Assembly (NCBI GenBank): GCA_036269975.1 | Contig: DATBDL010000469.1 | Location: forward strand, 1 to 18,852 | Direction of reading: 5' to 3' | DNA: 18,852 bases | Origin: DATEPR01 sp036269975 | Lineage (GTDB): Bacteria; Actinomycetota; Actinomycetes; Mycobacteriales; Pseudonocardiaceae | Shown: positions 1 to 7,793 of the stretch, one piece after another | Layout: every line of letters starts with the position of its first letter | Numbering within the stretch: the stretch's first letter is position 1 | Made by a program: the position numbers and the translations under genes | The notes under the pieces: model-generated | Database searches by the model: none | Told to the model about the DNA's origin: nothing | What the model saw: only the letters and a program-made list of their open reading frames with translations

Positions 1-1112
1 CCAGGGCCGGCACCGGTGATCGGGTGACTGAGGAAGATGTCCCACGCGGCGCGGAAGGAACCCCACCGATCCGGCGAGTCGACGGTGAATCGCGATGCCA
101 GCCGCGATGCCAGCAACACCAGCGAGGCGGCCAACACCACGACACAGACGACCAGCACGATGCGGTTCGCGCCAACGCGGCTACCGATGACCAACCCGAC
201 GATCGCCGCCAGGCCGGCGACCACGATCGTGACCGCCGTCGGCGTGGGTGCGATGATCGCGGGCAGCATCCCCGTGGTAGCGACGACGGCACCGAGCAGC
301 GGCCCGACCGCCGCCTGCGGCAGCAGCCGCCAACCGAGCACGAAACCCAGCAGCACCAACCCGATTCCCAACCCGGCCAGGCCGGCCCTGCTCAGCGTCG
401 CCGCCAGTCCGGTGACCAGGATGGTGGCAGTGGCACCCAGCCACCGTGCGCGCGGATCGTTGGTACGCAGGGCAATGCAGACCAGCGCGGCCATCGCCAG
501 CACGGCGGCGGTCGCGTTCGGGTAGGTCAGGGTCGACGACGCGCGCCACGTTCCGGCGCTCAGAAACCCCAGTTCCCCGTGGTACACCACAACTCCACCC
601 CACCCCAGTGCGGCCACCGCGCAGCAGACGAAAAGCAGGCCGTTGACCAAGGTGACGCGTGACGCCTCCGGAAGTTGCCTACCGACTCCGGCGAGAACAA
701 GAACGCTCGCGATGAGTAGGAAATACTGGAATCCCGCCAACAGATGGTCGGTCAGTGCGCCGTCGAGGATCGCCCAGCCGGCCAACGCGCCGGCGGCGCA
801 GACAATCGGTAGGTCCCGCCGATCCGGCGCCGGCAACCGAGGCGCGAGCAGTACGCCGACGACCATCGGCACCGCGACAAGGATCTGTGCCTTCGGTACG
901 AAAGCGCCTTGTAGGTAGAAGGCCAGCGCTGTCCCCGCGACGAGCAGGCCGACGCTCGGCTCGACCCCTCGTGCCCACTGTCGTACGCGCGCACCACTGA
1001 TCCCAGCCAATGTGGTTCCCCCAAGGACAAGTGAAAGCAGGCCGTCGACCAGGAGACGCGTGCCGCGCCCCGAGGTTGCCTGCCATCGCGCCCAGCTTTG
1101 TACGCGCGCCAC
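1..1112 (-). CDS. O-antigen ligase/polymerase-like membrane protein (C-terminus off the left edge)
   Basis: The minus frame is open from an in-frame stop at 1278-1280 down to base 1 and translates as a polytopic membrane protein with about ten hydrophobic stretches. O-antigen ligase (Wzy/WaaL-type) hallmarks are visible: a TLTYPNATAAVLAM segment near 490-520, LSRAGLAGLGIGL near 375-400, and at the left edge RWGSFRAAWDIFLSHPITGAGPG-like residues, the usual W...F..HP..G.GPG signature before the large periplasmic loop. Known members join or polymerise lipid-linked glycans at the outer face of the membrane; in an actinomycete the substrate would be a cell-wall or capsular polysaccharide (inference). 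The C-terminus lies outside the window. The start is uncertain. GTG at 1112 is used because it precedes the first complete membrane segment (LLSLVLGGTTLAG); GTG at 1181 is possible. The 5' region is partly duplicated and frame-disrupted (see the repeat entry), so the true N-terminus may be altered. Confidence 0.72.
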   Translation of the reverse strand, partial: MARVQSWARWQATSGRGTRLLVDGLLSLVLGGTTLAGISGARVRQWARGVEPSVGLLVAGTALAFYLQGAFVPKAQILVAVPMVVGVLLAPRLPAPDRRDLPIVCAAGALAGWAILDGALTDHLLAGFQYFLLIASVLVLAGVGRQLPEASRVTLVNGLLFVCCAVAALGWGGVVVYHGELGFLSAGTWRASSTLTYPNATAAVLAMAALVCIALRTNDPRARWLGATATILVTGLAATLSRAGLAGLGIGLVLLGFVLGWRLLPQAAVGPLLGAVVATTGMLPAIIAPTPTAVTIVVAGLAAIVGLVIGSRVGANRIVLVVCVVVLAASLVLLASRLASRFTVDSPDRWGSFRAAWDIFLSHPITGAGP

Positions 1113-1165
1113 TATTACCGGCCAACGTGATTCCCCCAAGGACGAGCGCAAGAATACCGACGTGC
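984..1165. repeat. Imperfect direct repeat of the O-antigen-ligase-like gene's 5' end
   Basis: Bases 984-1050 and 1101-1165 are clearly related; both contain TACGCGCGC and TTCCCCCAAGGAC, offset by 115-117 bp. On the minus strand the gene-proximal copy reads LLSLVLGGTTLAGISGARVRQ in frame. The upstream copy reads ILALVLGGITLAGNSGARTK in a different frame, because two single-base length differences separate the copies. This looks like a partial tandem duplication of the first membrane segment, with the outer copy decaying. Confidence 0.7.
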
Positions 1166-1211
1166 GCAGGCCCCGCCCCACAGTTGGCCAGATTGTCCTC
1201 GCCGATGCGCA

Positions 1212-1426
1212 GTTGGTCAGTTGGCGAATATGAACACCGAGATCACGTTTCCCTGTGCCGGGTCGCCACTCAGCCGTTCACCTCGCCCGCGTCAAGCGCC
1301 ACGAAGGTGATCGTCGCCGGGTCTTCGAGGAATGGCGAATGGTCCGCGACGTCGCGGAATCCACGCACCATCGCGTCGAGCGGTTCGTGGTCTTCGTTGG
1401 TCAGTTGACGAATATGCACGCCGATC
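1212..1426. repeat. Direct repeat of a GNAT gene start, 184 bp apart
   Basis: Bases 1212-1242 and 1396-1426 match at about 27 of 31 positions (GTTGGTCAGTTG, then CGAATATG). Read on the minus strand both copies encode the same peptide, GVHIRQLTN. The copy at 1396-1426 continues into an acetyltransferase-like sequence. The copy at 1212-1242 runs instead into the frame of the neighbouring O-antigen-ligase-like gene. Confidence 0.7.
1270..1419 (-). pseudogene. Truncated GNAT-family acetyltransferase remnant
   Basis: From a GTG at 1419 the minus strand reads 49 codons, including HIRQLTNEDHEPLDAMVRGF and TFVALDAGEVNG, then TGA. This matches the first strands and helices of GNAT acetyltransferases, where an R.LT.ED segment opens the domain and VAL..GEVVG leads into the acetyl-CoA-binding strand. 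The stop falls where a conserved G-W would usually follow, and no further GNAT sequence appears downstream in any frame. The acetyl-CoA site is therefore missing and the product is probably inactive. It lies 26 bp downstream of the immunity gene and beside a duplicated copy of its own start. It could alternatively be a small standalone ORF. The family assignment rests on pattern memory of the N-terminal motif only. Confidence 0.45.
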
Positions 1427-1445
1427 CTGACATCGCGACCACCGG

Positions 1446-1745
1446 CTACGACCTCGGCTGATCAGCACCCTCGACGATCGCCTGGTCCCACATGTGCTCG
1501 AACGTCGCCTTGTCGATGACCGTCGTCGTCAGGACGTCGTTGTCCGGTGCCTCGCCCGGCATCGGCGACTGCACGTCGCTGAGATCCGTGTTGCCGGTCG
1601 AGTCGACGCCGTCCGAGTACTGGAGCCGGCCGTCGGCGAACACCTCGACCTTGCGGCTCTCCCAGTGCTCGTCGTCCACTTCCGTATAGATGTCGGTCGG
1701 CTGGTGTGGCATTTCGTGCCGCCACTTGACGTGCAGGTAGATCAC
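1446..1745 (-). CDS. DUF6881-like protein, putative immunity protein for the Rhs toxin
   Basis: This 99-aa protein begins MIYLHVKWRHEMPHQPTDIY and continues with an acidic E-V-D-D-E stretch and RKVEVFADGRLQYSD. That layout (Y-x-x-V-x-W...P..IY.E.D....R.VE.F.DG) is the pattern I associate with the DUF6881 family. Its GTG start at 1745 overlaps the Rhs stop as GTGA, so translation is coupled to the toxin. Being the last gene behind an Rhs toxin is the classic place for a cognate immunity protein that binds and blocks the toxin tip in the cytoplasm. The predicted pI is acidic, as is common for such inhibitors. The pairing with the HYD1 toxin is inferred from position; the family name is from memory. 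No clear intrinsic terminator was seen after the stop. Confidence 0.72.
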   Translation of the reverse strand: MIYLHVKWRHEMPHQPTDIYTEVDDEHWESRKVEVFADGRLQYSDGVDSTGNTDLSDVQSPMPGEAPDNDVLTTTVIDKATFEHMWDQAIVEGADQPRS

Positions 1746-4700
1746 GACGCGGCTCCCGTTGGTGTTGGCGGAGGTGGCGGGGGAGTGGATGGTGGCATGG
1801 GCACGGGCGTGGATGGTGGTGCTGGCGGCGGCTGACCGAACGACGTGTTCGGGCCGTGGCCCGTGATCGCCGTTCCCGGTTCACCCGGACGGCCGACCGG
1901 CAGGTTCGGCTCCGTCGGCTGGTTGAGCGGTCCCTGGTGCACGACGTAGACATCGGGCCGCTGCGGCGACTGCGAGATGGTGTAACCCTGGGCTTGGAGC
2001 TTCTGCGGATCCAGCTCGATGTAGTGGGTGAACCTGTCGCCCCGGTTCGGATTGTTCACCAACTGCTGGCCCAGCTCTTCCGGGGTCGAGGTCGGCTTCA
2101 TATCGGTGAGATAGACGCCGGACCCGAACCGCGCGTGCGCGTTGTTGGGATTTCCCTGTTCCCACTGGGACGGCCAGATCTCCCCGCTGCCCGTGATGCC
2201 CTGATGGCCGGTCGCGTCCGTGTAGTGGTACAGCGGTCCCTGCGGGTTGACGTCAGCGGTGGGGTTGGGCTGTTGCAGGTACTTCGGTGGCCGCCGCTGC
2301 CGACCGCCGCCAGCCTGCCGGCCGCCACCCGGCTGGGCGCCGGCGCCGCCGGTCGGGGTGCCACCGGCTCCGGTATTGCCCGATCCGCTCGGCTTGCACG
2401 GCGTGAGGCCGAGCGGGTCGATCCAGGCGGTCGGGTTGGGGACGTAGGATCGAGGGTTCGGGCCACCCTGCAGGCCGAGCGGGTCAGGGCTGGTGAAACG
2501 TCCGGCGGCCGGGTCGAAGTACCGGTTCACGTTGTAGTGCAGCCCGGTTTCGGCGTCGTAGTACTGGCCGGGGAACCGGAGCGGCGTCGGCGCGGCATCG
2601 GTTGCCGCGCGACCCCACAGCGTGCGCCACGGCTGCTGGCTGACCGTCCCGTCTGGACTGACCAGTTCGGCCGGGCTGCCGACCAGGTCGGTCACGATAG
2701 CGTAGAACCGTTGGTCCACAATGGACTGAGGGCCGTCGCCGATGAACCGCTCTGCCTGCGTCAACGGCAGGTCGGTGCCCGGCTCCAGTTCCCAGCTTGT
2801 CAGCCGCCGCTGTCCGGTCGGGGCCCTGTGGTGTTCCTCGGCCAGATGCGGGCCGTCCCAGGTGAAGTCCACCTGCTCGGCGACCGTGCCGCCGGGACCG
2901 AGCCGCTGTTTCGCGATCCGCCTGCCCAAGGCGTCGTAGCGGTAGCGCCAGCGCTGCCCGTCCGGGGTGGTCGCCGAGGTCATCCTGTCCTCGGCACTCC
3001 AACCGAACTCCCAGTTGCGCGGCCGTCCGTCCGCGCTGGCGCTGGTACGCCGGACCACCCTGCCCTGCGCGTCGTGCACATAGCTGGTCGCGCCGGCCTC
3101 GGCCAGCATCGTGCCCGCGTACCGGCGCTGACCGGCCGACGGGTCGCCACCCGGCCACCGGGCGTCGGTGATGTTGCCGGCCACGTCGTAGCCGTAGTGC
3201 TCGGTCCACGTCCGGCCGCCCGCGTTGCCGGTGACCGTCGTGATCCGGCCGGCCGGATCGAGTTCGAAGTCCCGCGAACCCGCCAATGCGTCCCGCACCC
3301 CGGTGAGCAGGCCGTCGGGGCGGTAGGAATACGCGCGCCGCTGCACCACACCCGTCGTCGCGGTGACGGTCTGCGCGGCGAGCCGGCCGACCGGGTCCCA
3401 GTCCTGGCCGATGGTGGCCGAGCCCCAGCTACGGCCGATGTCGCGGCCGGCGGCGTCCCTGCGCATCGCCAGGGTGTGGCCGCCGATCCGCAGCAGGGCG
3501 GGGGCGCCGGTCGCGTCGTAGCTCCAGTCGCTGTGTGCGCCCGAGGGCAGCGTGCGGCCGATCCGCCTGCCCATCGCGTCGTACTCCGACCGCACCGTGC
3601 GGCCGTTGCAGGTCTCGGCGAGTACCAGGCCACGCGGGTCGTAACCGAAGCGCAGGTCGGCGTCCGCGTTGACGGCACTGACCACCCGGTCGGCCGGGTC
3701 GTAGGTCAGCCGGGTCACGTCGTTCCCGACGCGCCGTTCGACGATCCGGCCGACCGAGTCCAGGGTGAAGTCGATCGTCTCGCCGGCACCGTTGGTGCGC
3801 CGCACCAATCGCCCGGCCGCGTCGTAGCCGTAGCGCAGTACCCGGCCGTCGAAATCGGTTTCCTCGACCAGGTTCCCCGCCGCGTCGTACCGGTAACGCC
3901 AGTGCTGTCCCTGTTCGTTGCGTACCCTGGTCAGCCGCAGTTCGGTGTCGTAACCGAACTCCTGGCGGCTGCCGTCGGCAGAGGTCCGCGCGATCGGCAG
4001 GTCGAAGCTGGCGACCTCGACGACGGTGGTGTTGCCCATGGCGTCGCGCTGTTCGCGCAGATTGCCCTCGCCGTCGTGGGTCCAGCGTTCGGTCGCGCCG
4101 TCGGGCTGGGTGGCGGTGGCCGGCAGTCCTTCGACCGTCCAGCCGTATCGGGTGGTCCGGCCGGTCGGGTCGGTGACCGAGGCGAGCCGGCCCATCTCGT
4201 CGTAGCCGTACGCCGACCGCGCCCCGTTCGGGTCGGTGACGGCCGAGACGAGCCCGCGCGCATCCCGGATCACGTCGGTGGTGTTGCCGAGCGGATCGAC
4301 GATCGACGCGAGATGCCCCGCCTGGTCGTAGCGATACGTCGTGCGGGCGCCAACCGGGTCGACCGTGGCGGCCAGTTCGCCGGCCGGCCCGTACTCCCGC
4401 CGCCACACCGCGCCGTCCGGGTCCACGATGACCACCGGCCGGTGCCGGTCGTCGTACTCGACGAGCCGCTTCGTGCCGTCCGGTCGGGTCAGCTCCGCGA
4501 GTTGGCCGGCATCGTCGTAGCGGTACCTCGTGGTGTTGCCCAGGGCGTCCGTCACGCTCAGCAACGCGTGGTGCCGGTCCCGCTCGAACGACGTAGCGTT
4601 GCCGAGCGGATCGATCTCCCGCACCACCTGGAGCGCGTCGTTGAAGTGGAACGCGGTGGTGTCGCCGAGCGAGTTCGTCGCCAGCGTGACGCGGCGGTCG

Positions 4701-5959
4701 CGGTCATACTCGTACGTATAGGTGAGATAGCCGTCGTCGCCATCGGTACGGACGCACCGGCCGTCGCCGTCGAAGGTGTACCGGTAGCCGAAGCCGTTGC
4801 GGTCCCGCCACGCGACGATCCGGCCGGCCGCGTCGTACTCGTAGCGCAGCGGCAGCCCGGACGAGTTCGTCACCTGGACGAGCCTGCGTTCGTCGTCGTA
4901 GTGGTAGCGCACCAACACGAGGTCGGCGGGCGCGCTGCCGTTGACGGCGGGGCGCGCCAGCCGCAGTTCGGTGATCAGGCCGTCGTCGGTGCGCACCGCG
5001 ATCCGATAGCCAGCCGAGTGGGTGATGGCGACCGGCGTCCCGTCGGCGTCCCGCTCGATGTCGACGCGCCCGCCGACGTTGTGCACGATCGAGCTGATCA
5101 GCCCCGTCCGGGCGAACACCAGGGTGTGCGCCCGGTCCGGGACCGTGATGGCGAATCCGCCGTCCGCGGTCCTGCCCAGCGGCCGGCGCGGGCCGGACTC
5201 GGGCAGCACGGTCCCGGTCGGGCCGGGCAACGGATAGCTCAGCAGCGAACCGTCCTCCGCCGCGAACGAGATCCCGTCCGCGTCCACCTCGACCCGCTGG
5301 TCCACTGTGGACGACCAGGTCGGGCCGAACGACGTGCCACTGCGGAAGGTGGACAGATGGGTCCGCGACACCACGAGCGATGCCACCGCGCGCAGTTCGA
5401 CGTCCATCTGGGTGAGGAACATTCGCCCGGTCGCGACGTCGACCGGGTCACCGCAGCCCGGCAGGCTGTCGGTGGGGGTCGAGTTGTGCTCGGGCGTGTC
5501 GTTGTTCGGCCTGATCTTGCCGGTGCCGTCGTCGTGGACACCGGAACCGCTGCCCGTGCCGGTGCTCGACGGGTGGGTGCTCTCCTCGGGGCCGCTCTCC
5601 TTCGGGTGCGTGGCGCCGCTCTCGCCCTTGTCCGAGTGCAGGTTGGTGAACGACTTCGTGTTCTCGGTCTCGGTGTGCTCGTGGTTGTCCGCGTTGGAGT
5701 GCAGGCGGTCCGACGATCCCCTGCTGAGCCGGGACGCCTGGGAGAACACGTCGCCGGTGGTGGTCAGCGCCTTGCCGAACGCCTTGGCGATGACGCTGCC
5801 GACCCCGGACCTGTCGCCGTTGGCGTGCTCGACCAACGACTCGCCCGCGGCCTTCATCTTCTGGCCGCCCGCGCCGATCTGGCCGGCCAGGTTCTCCAGC
5901 GTGCCAGCCGAATTCCGCAGATCGTCCGGACTGATCGAGAAACCGTCGCCCTCGCTCAT
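1742..5959 (-). CDS. Rhs-repeat polymorphic toxin with C-terminal HYD1-type ADP-ribosyltransferase domain
   Basis: This is a 1405-aa protein. Residues 1-95 form a helical, WXG100/ESX-like export module without a WXG. Residues 96-165 are a Ser/Thr/His-rich linker. A DUF6531-type opening follows at about 167-245 (GDPVDVATGRMFLTQMDVEL). Residues 350-1127 hold many YD/RHS repeats (YDAAGR, YDALGR), which form a hollow shell in known Rhs proteins. The core-end motif lies at 1128-1187 (RYFDPAAGRFTSPDPLGL ... WIDPLGL). The tip follows from C1188: a Gly/Gln-rich hinge, LYHYTD at 1243, then ARFGSGVYLTD near 1278. These resemble the Tox-ART-HYD1 fold, which transfers ADP-ribose from NAD to a target. The last 30 residues are almost all Pro/Ser/Thr, an unusual tail after the enzyme. 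The ATG at 5959 overlaps the upstream stop (ATGA). Release of the tip into a competitor, probably through type VII-like export, is inferred. Confidence 0.9.
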   Translation of the reverse strand: MSEGDGFSISPDDLRNSAGTLENLAGQIGAGGQKMKAAGESLVEHANGDRSGVGSVIAKAFGKALTTTGDVFSQASRLSRGSSDRLHSNADNHEHTETENTKSFTNLHSDKGESGATHPKESGPEESTHPSSTGTGSGSGVHDDGTGKIRPNNDTPEHNSTPTDSLPGCGDPVDVATGRMFLTQMDVELRAVASLVVSRTHLSTFRSGTSFGPTWSSTVDQRVEVDADGISFAAEDGSLLSYPLPGPTGTVLPESGPRRPLGRTADGGFAITVPDRAHTLVFARTGLISSIVHNVGGRVDIERDADGTPVAITHSAGYRIAVRTDDGLITELRLARPAVNGSAPADLVLVRYHYDDERRLVQVTNSSGLPLRYEYDAAGRIVAWRDRNGFGYRYTFDGDGRCVRTDGDDGYLTYTYEYDRDRRVTLATNSLGDTTAFHFNDALQVVREIDPLGNATSFERDRHHALLSVTDALGNTTRYRYDDAGQLAELTRPDGTKRLVEYDDRHRPVVIVDPDGAVWRREYGPAGELAATVDPVGARTTYRYDQAGHLASIVDPLGNTTDVIRDARGLVSAVTDPNGARSAYGYDEMGRLASVTDPTGRTTRYGWTVEGLPATATQPDGATERWTHDGEGNLREQRDAMGNTTVVEVASFDLPIARTSADGSRQEFGYDTELRLTRVRNEQGQHWRYRYDAAGNLVEETDFDGRVLRYGYDAAGRLVRRTNGAGETIDFTLDSVGRIVERRVGNDVTRLTYDPADRVVSAVNADADLRFGYDPRGLVLAETCNGRTVRSEYDAMGRRIGRTLPSGAHSDWSYDATGAPALLRIGGHTLAMRRDAAGRDIGRSWGSATIGQDWDPVGRLAAQTVTATTGVVQRRAYSYRPDGLLTGVRDALAGSRDFELDPAGRITTVTGNAGGRTWTEHYGYDVAGNITDARWPGGDPSAGQRRYAGTMLAEAGATSYVHDAQGRVVRRTSASADGRPRNWEFGWSAEDRMTSATTPDGQRWRYRYDALGRRIAKQRLGPGGTVAEQVDFTWDGPHLAEEHHRAPTGQRRLTSWELEPGTDLPLTQAERFIGDGPQSIVDQRFYAIVTDLVGSPAELVSPDGTVSQQPWRTLWGRAATDAAPTPLRFPGQYYDAETGLHYNVNRYFDPAAGRFTSPDPLGLQGGPNPRSYVPNPTAWIDPLGLTPCKPSGSGNTGAGGTPTGGAGAQPGGGRQAGGGRQRRPPKYLQQPNPTADVNPQGPLYHYTDATGHQGITGSGEIWPSQWEQGNPNNAHARFGSGVYLTDMKPTSTPEELGQQLVNNPNRGDRFTHYIELDPQKLQAQGYTISQSPQRPDVYVVHQGPLNQPTEPNLPVGRPGEPGTAITGHGPNTSFGQPPPAPPSTPVPMPPSTPPPPPPTPTGAAS

Positions 5960-6672
5960 GCGCTCTCCCCGCTACCGCTCGACGAGCCGCTCACGCCGAC
6001 CGAGCTCCCGAGTTGCTGTGCGGAATCCTGGATGCCCTGGCCGAAACCGGACGATGCCGCCGAACCGACCGAGCCGAGGTCGACGCCGCTGTGCGTGCCG
6101 AGCGCGTCGCCGAGCAACTGTCCCGCCATCTCCTCGGCCGCGCTGTCCAGCGCGTTGAAGACGGGGCCTTCGACCGCCTGGATGAGCTGCTGCTCGACCT
6201 GTTGTACGGCCTGCTTGATGATCTGGTCCACGATCTGCGACGTGGCCTCGGTCTCGACCGGAATCGCGGCTTCGGACGCGCCGAACGTGACGGCGGCGGC
6301 CGCCTGGTCGGCGATGATCTCGGCCGCCAGGATGCCGAGCTGGACGATCGCGGCGACCTTCATCCCCGTCACGACGACAGCCGAGACGTCGAGTCCGTCG
6401 GCGAGCAGGTTCATGCCGTCGGCCAACTGCGGCAGATGCCCCTTCGCGACCTTGTTCCACAGCGCCTGGAAGTTCGCCAGCGACTGCGACTGGTTCAGGT
6501 TGAGCATCTGCTCGATCTGGGACTGCGCGTCACCGGTGTTGCTGGTCAGCTCGCCAGAGATCTGGCGCAGTTCGGTCGCGCTCGACCGGAGCTGGTCCTC
6601 GTCGATGTTGGGCCACGCGATCCCGATCAACTGGAGCACCCAGTTCAGGGCGCTCGGCAGTACGACCCCCAT
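5956..6672 (-). CDS. WXG100-type (CpnT N-terminal-like) protein of the Rhs operon
   Basis: This 238-aa protein opens with LPSALNWVLQLIGIAWPNID, followed by EDQLRSSATELRQIS. The W-x-x-x-x-IG-x-x-WP-x-x-DEDQL pattern is the one I associate with the WXG100_2 / CpnT-like N-terminal domain. Central residues (about 90-135) are hydrophobic and Ala-rich; the last 40 residues are a Gly/Ser-rich tail. In related toxin operons such proteins act as export adaptors or partners for type VII secretion (family knowledge). No toxin domain is seen here. The stop overlaps the Rhs start by 4 bp, implying stoichiometric co-synthesis, and the upstream YbaB-like gene ends 3 bp before this ATG. A role as secretion partner or chaperone of the Rhs protein is inferred from this spacing. 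Confidence 0.75.
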   Translation of the reverse strand: MGVVLPSALNWVLQLIGIAWPNIDEDQLRSSATELRQISGELTSNTGDAQSQIEQMLNLNQSQSLANFQALWNKVAKGHLPQLADGMNLLADGLDVSAVVVTGMKVAAIVQLGILAAEIIADQAAAAVTFGASEAAIPVETEATSQIVDQIIKQAVQQVEQQLIQAVEGPVFNALDSAAEEMAGQLLGDALGTHSGVDLGSVGSAASSGFGQGIQDSAQQLGSSVGVSGSSSGSGESA

Positions 6673-6675
6673 ACG

Positions 6676-7215
6676 TCACCAGGACCTTTCGTCGTAGACC
6701 GAGCCGTCCTCGGCCTCCGACGCCTGATCGCGCCGCTTCGGTCGCTCCGGTTCGGCGGGCGTCACGCCGGCCCACGGATCCTGCGCCCCGCTCAGGTCGA
6801 CCGCGGTGTGCGGGACCTCGGGCACGTCGAACCGCAGCGCGCTCAGCTCGGGGACACCGGCGGCCGCCCTGCGGGCCGCGTCGGCGCCCGCGCGGATCGG
6901 CGCCATCGCTTCGGTCATGTCGGCCCGTGCCCTGGCCGCGGCCTGCTGGATGACGGCCACCACGGTCGATGCCAGCCGGTCGGGCGTGTTGCGGTCGAAC
7001 ACCGAAGGCGCGAAGGTCAGCGACGTGACGACACCGGTCGAGTCGACGACCACGGTAACCGTGCCGTCCTCCGAACTGGCGGAACCGGACACCGACATCG
7101 CCCGCTCGCGCACCTCGGCAGCCGCGGTGATCCGCTCCTGCAACGCGGACATCGTGTCATCGGCCTGTCGCTGAAGATCGGCCACCCGTTCGGGGGTGAA
7201 CCCCGGTCCGGTCAC
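6676..7215 (-). CDS. YbaB/EbfC-like protein, first gene of the Rhs toxin operon
   Basis: This 179-aa protein starts at GTG 7215 behind a GGGGAGG ribosome site. An N-terminal coiled helix (FTPERVADLQRQADDTMSAL) is followed by a small beta unit (DGTVTVVVDSTGVVTSLTF) and another long Ala/Arg helix. This is the layout of YbaB/EbfC nucleoid-associated proteins, including the divergent versions in actinobacterial WXG100 operons. The charged C-terminal tail (EPERPKRRDQASEAEDG) is outside the core fold. In such operons the role is unknown; a chaperone or structural partner for the secreted WXG protein is at least as likely as DNA binding. It leads a four-gene operon and is transcribed away from the 7325 gene. 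The fold call is fairly good; the function is open. Confidence 0.7.
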   Translation of the reverse strand: MTGPGFTPERVADLQRQADDTMSALQERITAAAEVRERAMSVSGSASSEDGTVTVVVDSTGVVTSLTFAPSVFDRNTPDRLASTVVAVIQQAAARARADMTEAMAPIRAGADAARRAAAGVPELSALRFDVPEVPHTAVDLSGAQDPWAGVTPAEPERPKRRDQASEAEDGSVYDERSW

Positions 7216-7250
7216 GGTACCTCCCCATCGTCGGACGTCGCCGCCAAGTT

Positions 7251-7279
7251 ATTACAGCGCCCCTTCGGACGCCGTCCAA
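7251..7279 (-). promoter_or_regulatory. Candidate promoter of the Rhs toxin operon
   Basis: On the minus strand, TTGGAC (7279-7274) and TGTAAT (7256-7251) are separated by 17 bp, resembling -35 and -10 elements of the main vegetative sigma factor. The -10 element lies about 35 bp upstream of the GTG at 7215. The only other AT-rich bases in this 109-bp divergent gap are next to it (TTATTA on the plus strand). Assigned by eye only. Confidence 0.4.
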
Positions 7280-7324
7280 GGCCAGTTGGTTCCGTGGGAC
7301 CGGTGGTATGCAACTATTGTCCGT

Positions 7325-7624
7325 ATGGCCGAGCTCCGGAGCATGGTCACCCGGTGGGTGGACGAGTACTTCCCCGGCTGGGTGGAGGTGCGGTTCACCG
7401 CGGCCGACGGCACCGAGGTCGCGGTGACGGACAAGCTGCCCGTCTTCGGCATCGACATGACCGTGGACACTCCGCTTCCCGTCCCCTCCGGGTTGGCATG
7501 CGACGTGCTTCGGCGTGAGCGTGACCAGGACGGTGGAGAACTGGCGATCGTCCTGCTCAGCTACCGCGTCGAGGACGAGGACGGCCGACGGGAGTTCCGA
7601 GTTTCCGCCGGCCAGGTGACGTGA
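7325..7624 (+). CDS. Hypothetical protein, 99 aa
   Basis: Not recognised. The first ATG with a sensible N-terminus is at 7325 (MAELRSMVTRWVDEYFPGWV). The frame extends further upstream but there runs through the divergent promoter region. The protein is small, acidic and soluble: an amphipathic helix, then alternating beta-like strands (VEVRFTAADGTEVAVTDKLP, then ELAIVLLSYRVEDEDGRREF). There is no signal peptide or membrane segment. A TATTGT hexamer at 7315-7320, only 4 bases before the ATG, and the lack of a ribosome site suggest a leaderless transcript (inference). It is divergent from the Rhs operon and is followed by a short hairpin, so it is probably a single-gene unit. A link to the toxin operon is possible only by position. 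Confidence 0.7.
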   Translation: MAELRSMVTRWVDEYFPGWVEVRFTAADGTEVAVTDKLPVFGIDMTVDTPLPVPSGLACDVLRRERDQDGGELAIVLLSYRVEDEDGRREFRVSAGQVT

Positions 7625-7627
7625 CAT

Positions 7628-7653
7628 CTGGACCAGACCGTCGCATGGTCCAG
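7628..7653 (+). terminator. Hairpin after the 99-aa hypothetical gene
   Basis: CTGGACCA (7628-7635) and TGGTCCAG (7646-7653) form a perfect 8-bp stem with a 10-nt loop, starting 4 bp after the stop codon. No T-run follows, as is usual in high-GC actinomycetes. Confidence 0.45.
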
Positions 7654-7793
7654 TCCAATGCCCCGGCTGGTCGACGCGCCGCCCAAATTGACAGCCAAAT
7701 GAGCGAGCCGTCGGGCGACCACGCACGTATATGAGTGCGTCGAAGTCGACAGATCGCGCATCCGGTTCGGAGCGCGGAAGGGAAGGCGGAACC

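Noticed and set aside
24..662. Plus-strand open frames over the O-antigen-ligase-like gene
   Set aside because: They read as repetitive Gln/Asp/Arg text; the opposite strand gives a coherent membrane protein with ligase motifs.
2500..4900. Many short GTCGTAGCCGTA-like repeats as a CRISPR or satellite array
   Set aside because: They are the codons of the YD/RHS repeats in an open reading frame, with irregular spacing and no spacers.
1856..6697. Long plus-strand open frame of 1613 codons
   Set aside because: It lies antisense to the Rhs and WXG genes. Its translation is low-complexity Arg/Val/Gly without domains, a codon-bias shadow of the real minus-strand genes.
6013..7518. Plus-strand open frame of 501 codons across the WXG and YbaB genes
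   Set aside because: Arg/Asp/Gly-rich shadow with no recognisable motif; the minus-strand genes have family matches, ribosome sites and coupled overlaps.
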